Shown: piece by piece, positions 12,231 through 20,380 of the stretch
Position numbering within the stretch: the first letter of the stretch is position 1
How the letters are laid out: each line of letters begins with the position of its first letter
From: JBAXQQ01 sp037131695
Lineage (GTDB): Bacteria > Armatimonadota > Hebobacteria > CAIYQO01
Direction: 5' to 3'
DNA length: 37,061 nucleotides
Assembly: GCA_964638715.1 (NCBI GenBank)
Contig: CAZWZF010000049.1
Coordinates: 1-37,061 of the forward strand
Notes under the pieces: model-generated
What the model saw: only the letters and a program-made list of their open reading frames with translations
What the model was told of the DNA's origin: nothing
Database searches by the model: none
Made by a program: the position numbers and the translations under genes

Positions 12231-13346
12231 TTACATGGTGTTTTTCCGCAGAAATGTGATAGCTTCTGCTGCTTCATTTAGCGATTCTGCAGTCAGCATT
12301 AACACCAGTCGGCCTTGTTTCATGATATCGATTTTTTCATAGATGTCTTGCGGGGTACAACGGGTCATCAAAGGTATGCTGTTATTTTGCGCAAAAAGTT
12401 CTTCCAGATGTTCAATTGGACGCGGGCAATTCGGGTCCCAGCTTATTTCTGTCATGCGAAGTCCATTTACTTTTGCGACGTCATGGTGAACGTGAAGTCC
12501 TTTTGCGTGGTGGTGAATCCAGCATCCACCACCGGAGTTGGATATTTGTTCAGTGTATGGTTTGCCAAACTCGCGATATATATCCGGCGCACACAGGTCA
12601 GTTGCATCTTCCGACATAAATATGGCATTACCCGGCATCCAACTGCCCCAAATTGCGGTTCCGCCATTTATCATTGGCACAATTTTACGTTCTTCTTGTT
12701 CCAACCATAAAGTTGCATCTACGCTTTTTTGCATTAATTGGTGAACTTCATCCGGATAATCGTAAAAGTCGATGAACAGATCATTGCCGCGTAAAGCGTT
12801 TGCCATATCCATAGGACCAAAATGCGAGAATGTCTGGACACAGTAATCACCGTTGAATGCCGCCATGTAGCGTTGATTCATTGCTGTAATACCCTGAAAC
12901 CACGGGTTGTCAGGATCTAAATGCAGGCTATTTAAGTCGTCCCATTCATTAATCACCGGATGCCGCCATGTGGTGCCGGCACTTACATCCATTTTACCGT
13001 CAGCTAAATAAAGACTGTTTAAGGCGATTCCGATGCCGGGGTTAAGCATCGGCAGTCGGTCATCGTCAATATATTTTGTAAGTTCAATCTCCGCTTTCAG
13101 ATATGCTGTCTGGTAGTCAGCATACGCGGTACAGTAACGCGGAGAATCCCACGATTCAAGCGGACTACTGCCTTCGATATCAACCTTTAAATTCATATCC
13201 CAAGTCGCCAGATTTACCAGAATATTTCCCGGTGTTGGATCTTCTATGAATCTCTGCCAACGCGTCAGTCGGTCTGCGAGCCAGGGTTGAAAATTATTTA
13301 ATTCAAGATTTTTCCGGCTAATATTGCTATTCATGTAATTATTCAT
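12231..13346 (-). CDS. Uroporphyrinogen decarboxylase-fold protein, function unknown
   Basis: 371 residues from the ATG at 13346, eight bases after the stop of the upstream GH4 gene. An ATG at 13334 is an alternative with AAGG about 13 bases away, and the frame stays open to 13400, overlapping GH4. The sequence has the layout of the URO-D/cobalamin-methyltransferase superfamily (TIM barrel): RWQRFIEDPTPGNILVN at the start, ...DFYDYPDEVHQLMQKSVDATLWL, and ...GLRMTEISWDPNCPRPIEHLEELFAQN near the end. It has a striking histidine cluster, GGCWIHHHAKGLHVHH, near 285. It is third in an operon with a 1276-residue secreted protein and a GH4 enzyme, so heme synthesis is unlikely. Similar proteins in other bacteria act as methyltransferases on corrinoid cofactors, but no corrinoid protein is encoded here. 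Confidence 0.85.
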   Translation of the reverse strand: MNNYMNSNISRKNLELNNFQPWLADRLTRWQRFIEDPTPGNILVNLATWDMNLKVDIEGSSPLESWDSPRYCTAYADYQTAYLKAEIELTKYIDDDRLPMLNPGIGIALNSLYLADGKMDVSAGTTWRHPVINEWDDLNSLHLDPDNPWFQGITAMNQRYMAAFNGDYCVQTFSHFGPMDMANALRGNDLFIDFYDYPDEVHQLMQKSVDATLWLEQEERKIVPMINGGTAIWGSWMPGNAIFMSEDATDLCAPDIYREFGKPYTEQISNSGGGCWIHHHAKGLHVHHDVAKVNGLRMTEISWDPNCPRPIEHLEELFAQNNSIPLMTRCTPQDIYEKIDIMKQGRLVLMLTAESLNEAAEAITFLRKNTM

Positions 13347-13353
13347 AACCTTT

Positions 13354-14631
13354 TTATTTAAGCAAATCATCATGAACAGATAGACATGCCTGCAAAGCAC
13401 GTCTGCCTGCCTGTTTATCTGTCACTGTCAGATCTAAATCCAATGCTTCATCCAGCAAACTAAAATTGTCTGTTAGTGACGCATGTACAATGATATCATT
13501 AATTTTTGCCTGCAAAAGACTCATTTGCGCTACTGATTCTGGCAATTGTAAGTGGAGTGGATTTGGACCGTCAATGTCTACTGTTGCCGGAGTTTCTACA
13601 AAAATTCCATTTGGCAAATCAGGCAGTTGTCCGTCATTAACCAGGTTAAGTGAATTAAACTTGACTTTCTTACCTATTTTCATCGCTACGGCAAAATCCA
13701 CAGGTTTTTCCCAAGCGCGGTGAGTGAGCAGTGGTTTCCATGGCCCGCTGCCATTTGCTGCGGCTTTTAATGCTGCAAATTGCGCTTCCCGTTCTGAAAC
13801 TGTGCCGTGTGAAGTTAATTCAAGCGGAGTGCTGTCACTATTTGGAATGAGAAAATCGCGCATGTGCGCGTCGCCGTTTGATGGCCAGCATCCGGTTAAT
13901 TTTACTAATTCCGCGGTTCGTGGTTCAAAGGCATTTTGTTGTTGGGCAATGCTGATGAAATCTTTTAGCACATCAGTATTGCAGCTCTTATCAATCAATT
14001 GTAAAGCGAAAGTAAAGTGGTTTATTCCCGCCATTATCGCATCATATCGTTCTGATGCCCGCGGCCATGGATAATCTTCTTCCCAATTTTGCAGCATACG
14101 TCCGATTAAATGATAGCCACCCATGGAATTGCTGCAAAAACCCGCAGTACGCACACCAAGTTCACGGGCCGCCTGGCATACCCGTGGTAATGGATTTGCC
14201 GAGGTAAGCAGCCAGGCATCCGGGCATAATACCCGCATATCTTTCGCCAGGTTGCGAATCATCGCTATCTGGCGCAGAGAATAACTTATTCCTTGAATAC
14301 CGCCAAACTCGGTTATCAGATGTTCAGGATAATGTTGATGTATCAAATCAACATCCATGGCAAATCTGCGCTGCAACTCCACCGCAGCGCAGCAGATAAC
14401 AAAATCAGTGCCATTTAATGCATCCCGCCATTCGCTGTGCGCAGTTAGCGTCACATTAATTCCGGCAGAGATTGCCATTTGCTGCCCCAATCCCACCATA
14501 ATCTCTGCCATTTCCAATCTTGGATCAACTAATGCCAAATGTAGTCCGTCAATCTGATGTTCGATAATTGCATCATATAATACGCTGGGGCCAAAAACAA
14601 AACTTCCGGCACCTATAAGACAAATTTTCAC
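13354..14631 (-). CDS. Glycoside hydrolase family 4 enzyme
   Basis: 425 residues. The N-terminal Rossmann signature is CLIGAGSFVFGPSVLYDAI, followed by a conserved acidic position (ALVDP). Further GH4 features are FGGIQGISYSLRQIAMI, LLTSANPLPRV, GFCSNSMGGYHLIGRM with the metal-binding Cys, and AGINHFTF with the metal-binding His. GH4 enzymes need NAD and a divalent metal and cleave by oxidation-elimination; members include alpha-galactosidases, 6-phospho-glucosidases and alpha-glucuronidases, and I cannot choose among them. It has no signal peptide, so it acts in the cytoplasm. It starts with GTG overlapping the upstream gene's TGA (GTGA, 14628-14631), with AGGT about eight bases upstream, so translation is probably coupled. 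Confidence 0.92.
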   Translation of the reverse strand: MKICLIGAGSFVFGPSVLYDAIIEHQIDGLHLALVDPRLEMAEIMVGLGQQMAISAGINVTLTAHSEWRDALNGTDFVICCAAVELQRRFAMDVDLIHQHYPEHLITEFGGIQGISYSLRQIAMIRNLAKDMRVLCPDAWLLTSANPLPRVCQAARELGVRTAGFCSNSMGGYHLIGRMLQNWEEDYPWPRASERYDAIMAGINHFTFALQLIDKSCNTDVLKDFISIAQQQNAFEPRTAELVKLTGCWPSNGDAHMRDFLIPNSDSTPLELTSHGTVSEREAQFAALKAAANGSGPWKPLLTHRAWEKPVDFAVAMKIGKKVKFNSLNLVNDGQLPDLPNGIFVETPATVDIDGPNPLHLQLPESVAQMSLLQAKINDIIVHASLTDNFSLLDEALDLDLTVTDKQAGRRALQACLSVHDDLLK

Positions 14632-17600
14632 TGACCAATACCTACTTTCTCCAACTTTCCATCCACAATATTCTTTGGGATAAACATGATTTCCTGTTTT
14701 CCTGTTGGTATCTCTATATCACCGGACAATTCGGTTACTGATTCTTCAACCACTTTCTTTGGGGTGGGACGTATTGATTCGGTGATTACCTCAACGTTCT
14801 CTATCTTTGATGGTGTTAGTTTGCCAACTGTTTTTCCGCCAATTTGTATTTCGATTTCCATAGGACGCCGTACTGACGGGACCAGTTTATCCCGCAGATT
14901 GATTACATCTTCCCACTGCGCCTGCCAACATGGTTTGCGGTCGGAATAACGGAATATACCGTTAACTTTGATATTCATTTTCCCGCCATCTTTTACATCG
15001 GCAATTAATTTGAATGCCTGTGAAAATCGCAGGTCTGACATAAGAAATTCTACGGTGGCCGTTTCGACGAATTTGTTGTTGATAATGTAATAAATGACCA
15101 TCTGTTTCGGCGCGAAAACGCCTGGTACCGGGTAAGACGGATTTTGCACAGGTTCCGGATGTTTTACCACATCTGCCGTTAACGGTTTGCCAGTCGGGAA
15201 ATTGATGGTAAAAGGTTTTGGCTCGTTGCTGATAGTTAGTGATTTCGCTGATAATTTACCTTTTGACGGCATTTCCGGTGTTCCGCCAATGTGGTATTGC
15301 TTCCATAGTTCTGACTTAACTGAGGTTATTCCCGGTGTCAGCATGTCTTCAGGCAATTTTACCAGTGCCTGCGCGCCGGCGATAAGACCCGCGGTATCTT
15401 TTGCCTGGATAATAATCGCGGTGGTGCGCGGCGCGAATGCCCATGGCACCGCCTGAATAACCGCTTTGCCATCACCCGGGAAGATATCATTTATTTGCGG
15501 CCATACCATACCAGCTTTATTCAACGATTCTGCCATAGGATTTATATTTTTGTCAGTTGGAATATCCAGCAAAATAATTGATTTTCCAAATCTCCAGCCA
15601 CTTAGTCCGCTTGCCCAGTCATTCCCATATGTAGTTTCACGCTTGATTTTCCCTATTAATTCGCCGTTGTCTATCCGTGCGTTTTCCTGTTGTTGAACGT
15701 CGGTTATTTCATAGCCGATGGTATAAGTTGCCGGCACTGGATTTATCCGGATATCAACATTTATGCCTTTTCCTGCTAATGATTTCTTCACTTCTTCCGC
15801 GGCTGATTTTAACTTTTCATTAAATACCGGTAATACAATGGTGGTACCTTTTTCAAGCGTTTTTTCTATCTCCGCGCGATTTCGTACTACAACATTATCT
15901 GTTATTGCGGTCGCTGATACTGTACCTTTTGCCGGTGATACCTGTATCGGTAATTTTGCGGTATCTCCGGTCAATTGAGAATGTATTGCGACTGACCATT
16001 TGCCGGTAGTTTCATTTATCGGGATAGGAATAGATATTGAGAAGTTGCCGTTAATATCTGTTGACCGATACAGTTCTGAAAAAACAGTGCCGTCGGGACG
16101 AATTACCGATAAATTAAATGGCAATACCGCGGCAATCATTTTTTTCTTTATGTTATTGAATTCAACTTTAATTATCAGATTATCACCTGCTTTTATAGAT
16201 TGTGTTGCGGACATGTTGATGGTTTTTATTTCTGCTGGCAATATGGCGAATACCCGCGCGGTAGTCATTGATAAATCGCAATCGAATGGCGCAACTTTGC
16301 CAAGCAATTTTTCCTCGGTACAGTCATAAATTACCGAGTTTGCCGAAACATTTTTAAGTGGAATAAGTTTTTCGACAACTTGATGCCAGTCCGCCTGGCT
16401 GGCAATGTAGGAATCATTCACCGCGATGATATATTTTGCGTCATTACCGCCATTCATTTGCAACAAAGATATTTTAGCGTCGGCACCTTTTTCAGATTTC
16501 AACCAGGCATGACCGGTATCACCGAGTACAGTGGAAAATATTTTCGCTATTTCCGGATGTAATCGTTCATACAATATTACATCATTTTCATTACCTACCA
16601 TATTCGGGGTTTTCCAGTTGTGTGGTTTGCCGACATTAGCGGTCGAAAACGCGATTGGCATCTTTTCCGCTCCGGATATATTAATTGTTGTCGACTCATC
16701 TATGAAAATTCGACCGCCATTCTTTATAAACGCACTTAATCCGGCATTGACTTTATCCGGCATTGAAAAGTTTTGTGAAATTACAACTAATGCCTGGATA
16801 TCATTTATTTTACCGGTGGCAATCTCATCTTCTGTTACAAAACGTGGTGTATACCCAAGTCGGGTTAATGCCACTAACTGATTGAAAGTAGCGCGGCCAA
16901 ACCCCATATTAACATCCTGGCGTCCATATTGCGTCTTTGACCAGAGTATCCCAACTCCATGATCGCTACGGGCGTTTACTGCCAGTGAGGAGAATCTGTC
17001 CATAAAATCACGTCCGGATACCAGATCCGCTTCTCCGCTCTTTCCTTTGATATTCTGCCAGTTTGTTTCAGCATTCATACCGCCAAGAATATTGCTGAAT
17101 CCTTCGTGAGAAAAACCGATTCCGCTGCTGCCGAATGCCAGGCCGTGTGCGGCAACCCGGGTGAATTTGCCGGGGATATTAGCGCGCGAGTGTGCAGCAC
17201 CCAGGGCATTGCTTATCCATGTCGGTTTGTTCCCGCGTTCCATTTCCAGTAACGCGTCAAGTAATAACCATTGATACGCGTAGTCAGGTCCGCCCACCTG
17301 GTCATTCCAGGTGCTTTGATACTGAAAATCAAGGGGTGAGTATGCCGAAGGGAAGTTTTGTCCCATTCGAACTGGCGCATGGTCGGATTGTACACTGCTG
17401 CTGTTGCGCAATGCCTGGTCAACATCGCGAAGATTTTTTGATATTGTACCGTATGCCTCTTTATATAAACCCATCAGATAACCAGACCAGGCATCGAGTC
17501 TTTTCTCAAACACAGCCCGGTCAGCCTCTGGCATTGGTTTAGCGTAAAGTGCGATTTCTTCCAGCCATAATTTGGTAGGCAAATCAATTGCGGTGCCAAA

Positions 17601-18458
17601 TTCTGGACGGCCTATAGATAATATATATGACAGATACTCTGTCTCAGTAACCGGTTTGTACCCGGTACGTTTAGTGAACTCATCCATTTTTTGTTTGTCG
17701 ACGCATTCAATATAATTGCGCAACGACTGCGTCAAATTTCCCCATCCCCAATATATCAGCAGACCAAGGCGACCACCAACTGCATACCCGGTGGTATCCC
17801 AGCCATAACAAAAACCGCCAAAATTGGGGTAACGTCCATTTGCCTGTGCAGTCAATATCATACGTTGGCTCATACCATCAAGTTCACCCGGGTTATTCCA
17901 TGGTGGGAAGAAACTTGTTGGTCGAGTTTCTGGATTTACCAGCATCAACGTACCTGTACGCGCCATCGCGTCAAGAACACCTGCCCGCCCCATATCAGAC
18001 GCGCCGAGATTAACACAGGCAGTTAATCCCGTTTCCTTCAGAATCTTTGCTGTATCGTCGCTGGTCAGCTTGTCAGAAGGGATTACTTCGTCCTGCAGCG
18101 AACCGGCAGATTTGCGCAGCACACTTGATAATGTCAAGCGGTCAATTACTTTTACGCCGTTGAGTTCCAGAGAATAGTCGCCGGGTGCCATTTTTGATGT
18201 ATCAAGCATTATCGCGCCGGATTTTCCGGTATAGATTATTGTGCGAATATTATCTTTAACTGCTTCGAGTTTTATATCCCCATCGGATTTCAACCCAATT
18301 GGAATCTTCTCGCCAATGAAATACGCGGTACGATCCATTGGCAAAACCGCAATTGGTTTAACGGCGGAAGTTGTAGCTATCTGTGCATACAGATGTGCCG
18401 GTGAAAAGATGCTAATCATGATTAACATGATAATGCATAATTTGAGATTGATATTCAT
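14628..18458 (-). CDS. Large secreted protein with glycosidase-like core and GATase-like domain
   Basis: 1276 residues. A signal peptide ends near residue 25 (...SPAHLYA-Q). Residues ~140-520 look like an alpha/beta barrel glycosidase region (GRYPNFGGFCYGWDTTGYAVGG, LGLLIYWGWG, SDHGVGILWSKTQYG). Residues ~525-600 resemble the glutamine-amidotransferase-like trimerisation domain of GH42 beta-galactosidases (LTRLGYTPRFVTEDEI, QALVVISQNFSMPDKVNAGLSAFIKNGGRIFID). Residues ~748-845 resemble a macroglobulin/Ig-like domain (IKAGDNLIIKVEFNN, IRPDGTVFSELYRSTDINGNFSISIPI). The rest is unassigned, beta-rich. AAGGAG lies 7 bases before the ATG. First gene of the operon with GH4 and URO-D genes, behind an operator and promoter at 18476-18525. 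It may bind or cut the external substrate, but catalytic residues could not be identified, so the enzyme assignment is tentative. Confidence 0.88.
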   Translation of the reverse strand: MNINLKLCIIMLIMISIFSPAHLYAQIATTSAVKPIAVLPMDRTAYFIGEKIPIGLKSDGDIKLEAVKDNIRTIIYTGKSGAIMLDTSKMAPGDYSLELNGVKVIDRLTLSSVLRKSAGSLQDEVIPSDKLTSDDTAKILKETGLTACVNLGASDMGRAGVLDAMARTGTLMLVNPETRPTSFFPPWNNPGELDGMSQRMILTAQANGRYPNFGGFCYGWDTTGYAVGGRLGLLIYWGWGNLTQSLRNYIECVDKQKMDEFTKRTGYKPVTETEYLSYILSIGRPEFGTAIDLPTKLWLEEIALYAKPMPEADRAVFEKRLDAWSGYLMGLYKEAYGTISKNLRDVDQALRNSSSVQSDHAPVRMGQNFPSAYSPLDFQYQSTWNDQVGGPDYAYQWLLLDALLEMERGNKPTWISNALGAAHSRANIPGKFTRVAAHGLAFGSSGIGFSHEGFSNILGGMNAETNWQNIKGKSGEADLVSGRDFMDRFSSLAVNARSDHGVGILWSKTQYGRQDVNMGFGRATFNQLVALTRLGYTPRFVTEDEIATGKINDIQALVVISQNFSMPDKVNAGLSAFIKNGGRIFIDESTTINISGAEKMPIAFSTANVGKPHNWKTPNMVGNENDVILYERLHPEIAKIFSTVLGDTGHAWLKSEKGADAKISLLQMNGGNDAKYIIAVNDSYIASQADWHQVVEKLIPLKNVSANSVIYDCTEEKLLGKVAPFDCDLSMTTARVFAILPAEIKTINMSATQSIKAGDNLIIKVEFNNIKKKMIAAVLPFNLSVIRPDGTVFSELYRSTDINGNFSISIPIPINETTGKWSVAIHSQLTGDTAKLPIQVSPAKGTVSATAITDNVVVRNRAEIEKTLEKGTTIVLPVFNEKLKSAAEEVKKSLAGKGINVDIRINPVPATYTIGYEITDVQQQENARIDNGELIGKIKRETTYGNDWASGLSGWRFGKSIILLDIPTDKNINPMAESLNKAGMVWPQINDIFPGDGKAVIQAVPWAFAPRTTAIIIQAKDTAGLIAGAQALVKLPEDMLTPGITSVKSELWKQYHIGGTPEMPSKGKLSAKSLTISNEPKPFTINFPTGKPLTADVVKHPEPVQNPSYPVPGVFAPKQMVIYYIINNKFVETATVEFLMSDLRFSQAFKLIADVKDGGKMNIKVNGIFRYSDRKPCWQAQWEDVINLRDKLVPSVRRPMEIEIQIGGKTVGKLTPSKIENVEVITESIRPTPKKVVEESVTELSGDIEIPTGKQEIMFIPKNIVDGKLEKVGIGQ

Positions 18459-18475
18459 TTTAGTCTCCTTAATAG

Positions 18476-18497
18476 TTAACGGAACCGCTCCCGTTAA
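18476..18497. promoter_or_regulatory. LacI-type operator of the GH4 operon
   Basis: An inverted repeat with TTAACGG and CCGTTAA arms around AACCGCTC; 9 of 11 positions of the two halves are complementary. The core GGAACCGCT (18481-18489) equals that in the 12041-12056 operator. Confidence 0.7.
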
Positions 18498-18525
18498 TTT
18501 AACAAAATTACTTTATATACGTCAA
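18497..18525 (-). promoter_or_regulatory. Candidate promoter of the GH4 operon
   Basis: Minus strand: -35 TTGACG (plus 18520-18525), 17-base spacer, -10 TTAAAT (plus 18497-18502). The operator begins at the edge of the -10, so repressor binding would block initiation. Confidence 0.5.
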
Positions 18526-18698
18526 TAATAATATAGATTTTAAAAAAATTAATCTTTATTACAGAGTATGTTTCCTTTAATTTATAATTTCATAGCCCAC
18601 ATTATCATTATCACCATAATATACATCTTATAAATTGACTCTAAAAAATTAGAGATGGTATATATATTCATCTCTATAATTCATAGATGTCCAGTAAA

Positions 18699-18872
18699 GG
18701 TAGGGGAGTTGTCCCCAACTCCCGCGAAAGTGTCTTGTTTTTAAAGACGAACCGGATGTAACGACAAAATAAGGTGAAAAATCACAACACCACGCAAAAA
18801 GTTCTGTCGCTAATACGCTTGCTAACATCATTATTCCGGTTCATCACGGGAATTGGGGACAATTCCCCTCCC
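18699..18872. mobile_element. MITE-like element, 174 bases with 28-base inverted ends
   Basis: The left end (18699-18726, with GGGGAGTTGTCCCCAACTCCC) is a near-complementary match of the right end (18845-18872, with GGGAATTGGGGACAATTCCCC). A second inner pair, GAACCGG and CCGGTTC, continues the symmetry. It has no coding capacity. Each end is itself partly palindromic, so it may be a repeat unit moved by a transposase encoded elsewhere. Confidence 0.6.
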
Positions 18873-18961
18873 TCGTCAGCCAATATTTTAATTTTAGTGA
18901 TAACTATAAATATGTATAAGCGTGAGCACATCGCTGTGGGTCTGATGATAGATTAAATTTT

Positions 18962-19015
18962 CGTCCTGTAGGAGCATAATTCCTCAATAAATAGGAATTG
19001 TGCTCCTACAGGACG
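18962..19015. repeat. Long hairpin downstream of prepilin gene 19046
   Basis: CGTCCTGTAGGAGC (18962-18975) pairs perfectly with GCTCCTACAGGACG (19002-19015), and after a 3-base mismatch ATTCCT pairs with AGGAAT; the loop is 8 bases. It lies 30 bases past the stop codon of the minus-strand prepilin gene, so it may end that transcript, but no T-run follows. Confidence 0.7.
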
Positions 19016-19045
19016 TAGATTGTGAATATGTAATTATCTTCTATA

Positions 19046-20170
19046 TTACAATCCATATTTGAATTTCAGGTAACTGACAATCGCGTTACGATTATCAGAG
19101 TTCTGTGCTGATGGGTAGGTAATAATCTCTGCAATATACTGTGGTTGCTCGGTTGATCCCCAATCACCATGATTGATATTATAAGTGGTGTTAGAGTTGC
19201 AATCTATCGTCAAGATAAGCCAATTGGTCGCCAGGCTTTTCGGAAAGTTTGGGTTGGTTGTTGAGGCTTTATAGCCATAATCGCTTCCATTGACCCATAC
19301 CGCGGAAGGCCAGGGATCTGTATAGATATTTGTTTGACTCACCACATACGTTCGTCCACCGCCATATGAGGTGTTGCCAAATTGCACACCAAGGTTTGTC
19401 CAGGTTCCGGCAGCCTTCGCAACGACATAGACTTCCTTCACTGGGAAATTGGTGCCGTTTACCGGCATATACTGACCCAGGTTGAAATAGACTACCGGCA
19501 AGTTATTCAGGAAGTTCGTTTTCAACACGGGACGCAGGTTTGCGGTGTTCTGATACGCATAATGACTGCTGCCGCTGGCATCGCTCCACTGGATGATGGG
19601 ATCGCTATTATTGTAGCCATTCACCAAATCGTCGGCTTTCAGCCAGCAATTCGGCTGCGAACTCACCGGCATGAAACCGAGTGCGCTGGACGGGGTGATG
19701 GCGACATGCCCGTCGACATAGCTCGCGATCAATTGGTTCGTGTGGCGATAGTCAATGCTGGATGCACTATCCGCGACATAGGGATAGGCGGCACTGGCTG
19801 AAAACACACCATCTGCCGTCAATAACGCGGTCGTCGGGTCTCCGAGATCGCCGAGTGCTTTGCCAGCCACGCGGGCGAAGTAGACATACCCCTGGGTATC
19901 GCGACCCTTCGTGGGACATCGCAGCACACCCGGGTCAACTTTAATGTCGCTCCAGATAGTGGATGAACTTGGCAGTGTCTCTTCATGGTCTTGTGCATAC
20001 ATTTGCACAGATGCAGCGATCTGTCTTTGATTGCTGGTACAGGTAGTCTGCCGCGCCTTCTCACGCGCCCGGGCAAAGACCGGGAACAGAATTGCGGCGA
20101 GGATAGCAATAATGGCTATCACGACCAGCAACTCGATGAGGGTGAAACCTTTTTGATGAGATTTATTCAT
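19046..20170 (-). CDS. Prepilin-like H-X9-DG protein with lectin-like C-terminus
   Basis: 374 residues, start MNKSHQKGFTLIELL, Cys pair (TTCTSNQRQ, VLRCPTKGR) and RHTNQLIASYVDGHVA near residue 145. Residues ~165-374 resemble a LamG-like/concanavalin domain: PNCWLKADDLVNGYNNSDPIIQWSDASG, PVVYFNLGQYM, and the ending IAEIITYPSAQNSDNRNAIVSYLKFKYG, a pattern common at the end of secreted lectin-like domains. Its start is embedded in a leftover of a GntR-type gene (20167-20274), from which its GGAG site comes. It is the last gene of the minus-strand block. Confidence 0.92.
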   Translation of the reverse strand: MNKSHQKGFTLIELLVVIAIIAILAAILFPVFARAREKARQTTCTSNQRQIAASVQMYAQDHEETLPSSSTIWSDIKVDPGVLRCPTKGRDTQGYVYFARVAGKALGDLGDPTTALLTADGVFSASAAYPYVADSASSIDYRHTNQLIASYVDGHVAITPSSALGFMPVSSQPNCWLKADDLVNGYNNSDPIIQWSDASGSSHYAYQNTANLRPVLKTNFLNNLPVVYFNLGQYMPVNGTNFPVKEVYVVAKAAGTWTNLGVQFGNTSYGGGRTYVVSQTNIYTDPWPSAVWVNGSDYGYKASTTNPNFPKSLATNWLILTIDCNSNTTYNINHGDWGSTEQPQYIAEIITYPSAQNSDNRNAIVSYLKFKYGL

Positions 20171-20274
20171 ACTTTTTCTCCTTTTTTAGTTATAGGTTTA
20201 GCAGGTAATAGTATTTTTTTACCATTGGATTTATTAATACTTTTATATTCAGCGTAATTAATAGTTGGTATATA
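20167..20274 (-). pseudogene. Relic of the 3' end of a GntR-type regulator gene
   Basis: Thirty-five in-frame codons (YIPTINYAEYK... to ...KKGEKV) ending in TGA match the last 35 residues of the regulator at 21979-23142, with 28 identical. The stop overlaps the prepilin ATG as ATGA, exactly as in the intact pair. A TAG in frame shortly upstream cuts it off from any start. The prepilin gene was therefore copied together with the end of its neighbouring regulator. Confidence 0.92.
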
Positions 20275-20316
20275 ACGGAACTATTTCAAAATTATTCACA
20301 ATTTGATTTGATAAAG

Positions 20317-20369
20317 ACCAGGATGCTACCATTGCTTCATTATGTATGAATAGTGATAGCATCCTGACC
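20317..20369 (-). terminator. Hairpin after prepilin gene 20381
   Basis: CAGGATGCTA (around 20319-20328) pairs with TAGCATCCTG (around 20357-20366), with extra pairing on each side; the loop is about 28 bases. It sits just past the stop of the minus-strand gene at 20381. The T-run is poor (GTCTTTATC), so termination is plausible but not certain. Confidence 0.5.
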
Positions 20370-20380
20370 AATAGAACTTG

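Larger units (their letters stand above)
18459..19045. other. Gene-free region with operator, MITE-like element and long hairpin
   Basis: Contains the promoter/operator of the 1276-residue gene (18476-18525), AT-rich sequence (18530-18690), a 174-base element with 28-base inverted ends (18699-18872) and a 54-base hairpin (18962-19015). I found no convincing gene. Confidence 0.7.

Noticed and set aside
13347..13400. N-terminal extension of the URO-D-fold protein to 13400
   Set aside because: The 18 extra residues overlap the GH4 coding sequence in another frame, lack a ribosome binding site and do not look like part of the fold; the start at 13346 (or 13334) fits operon spacing.
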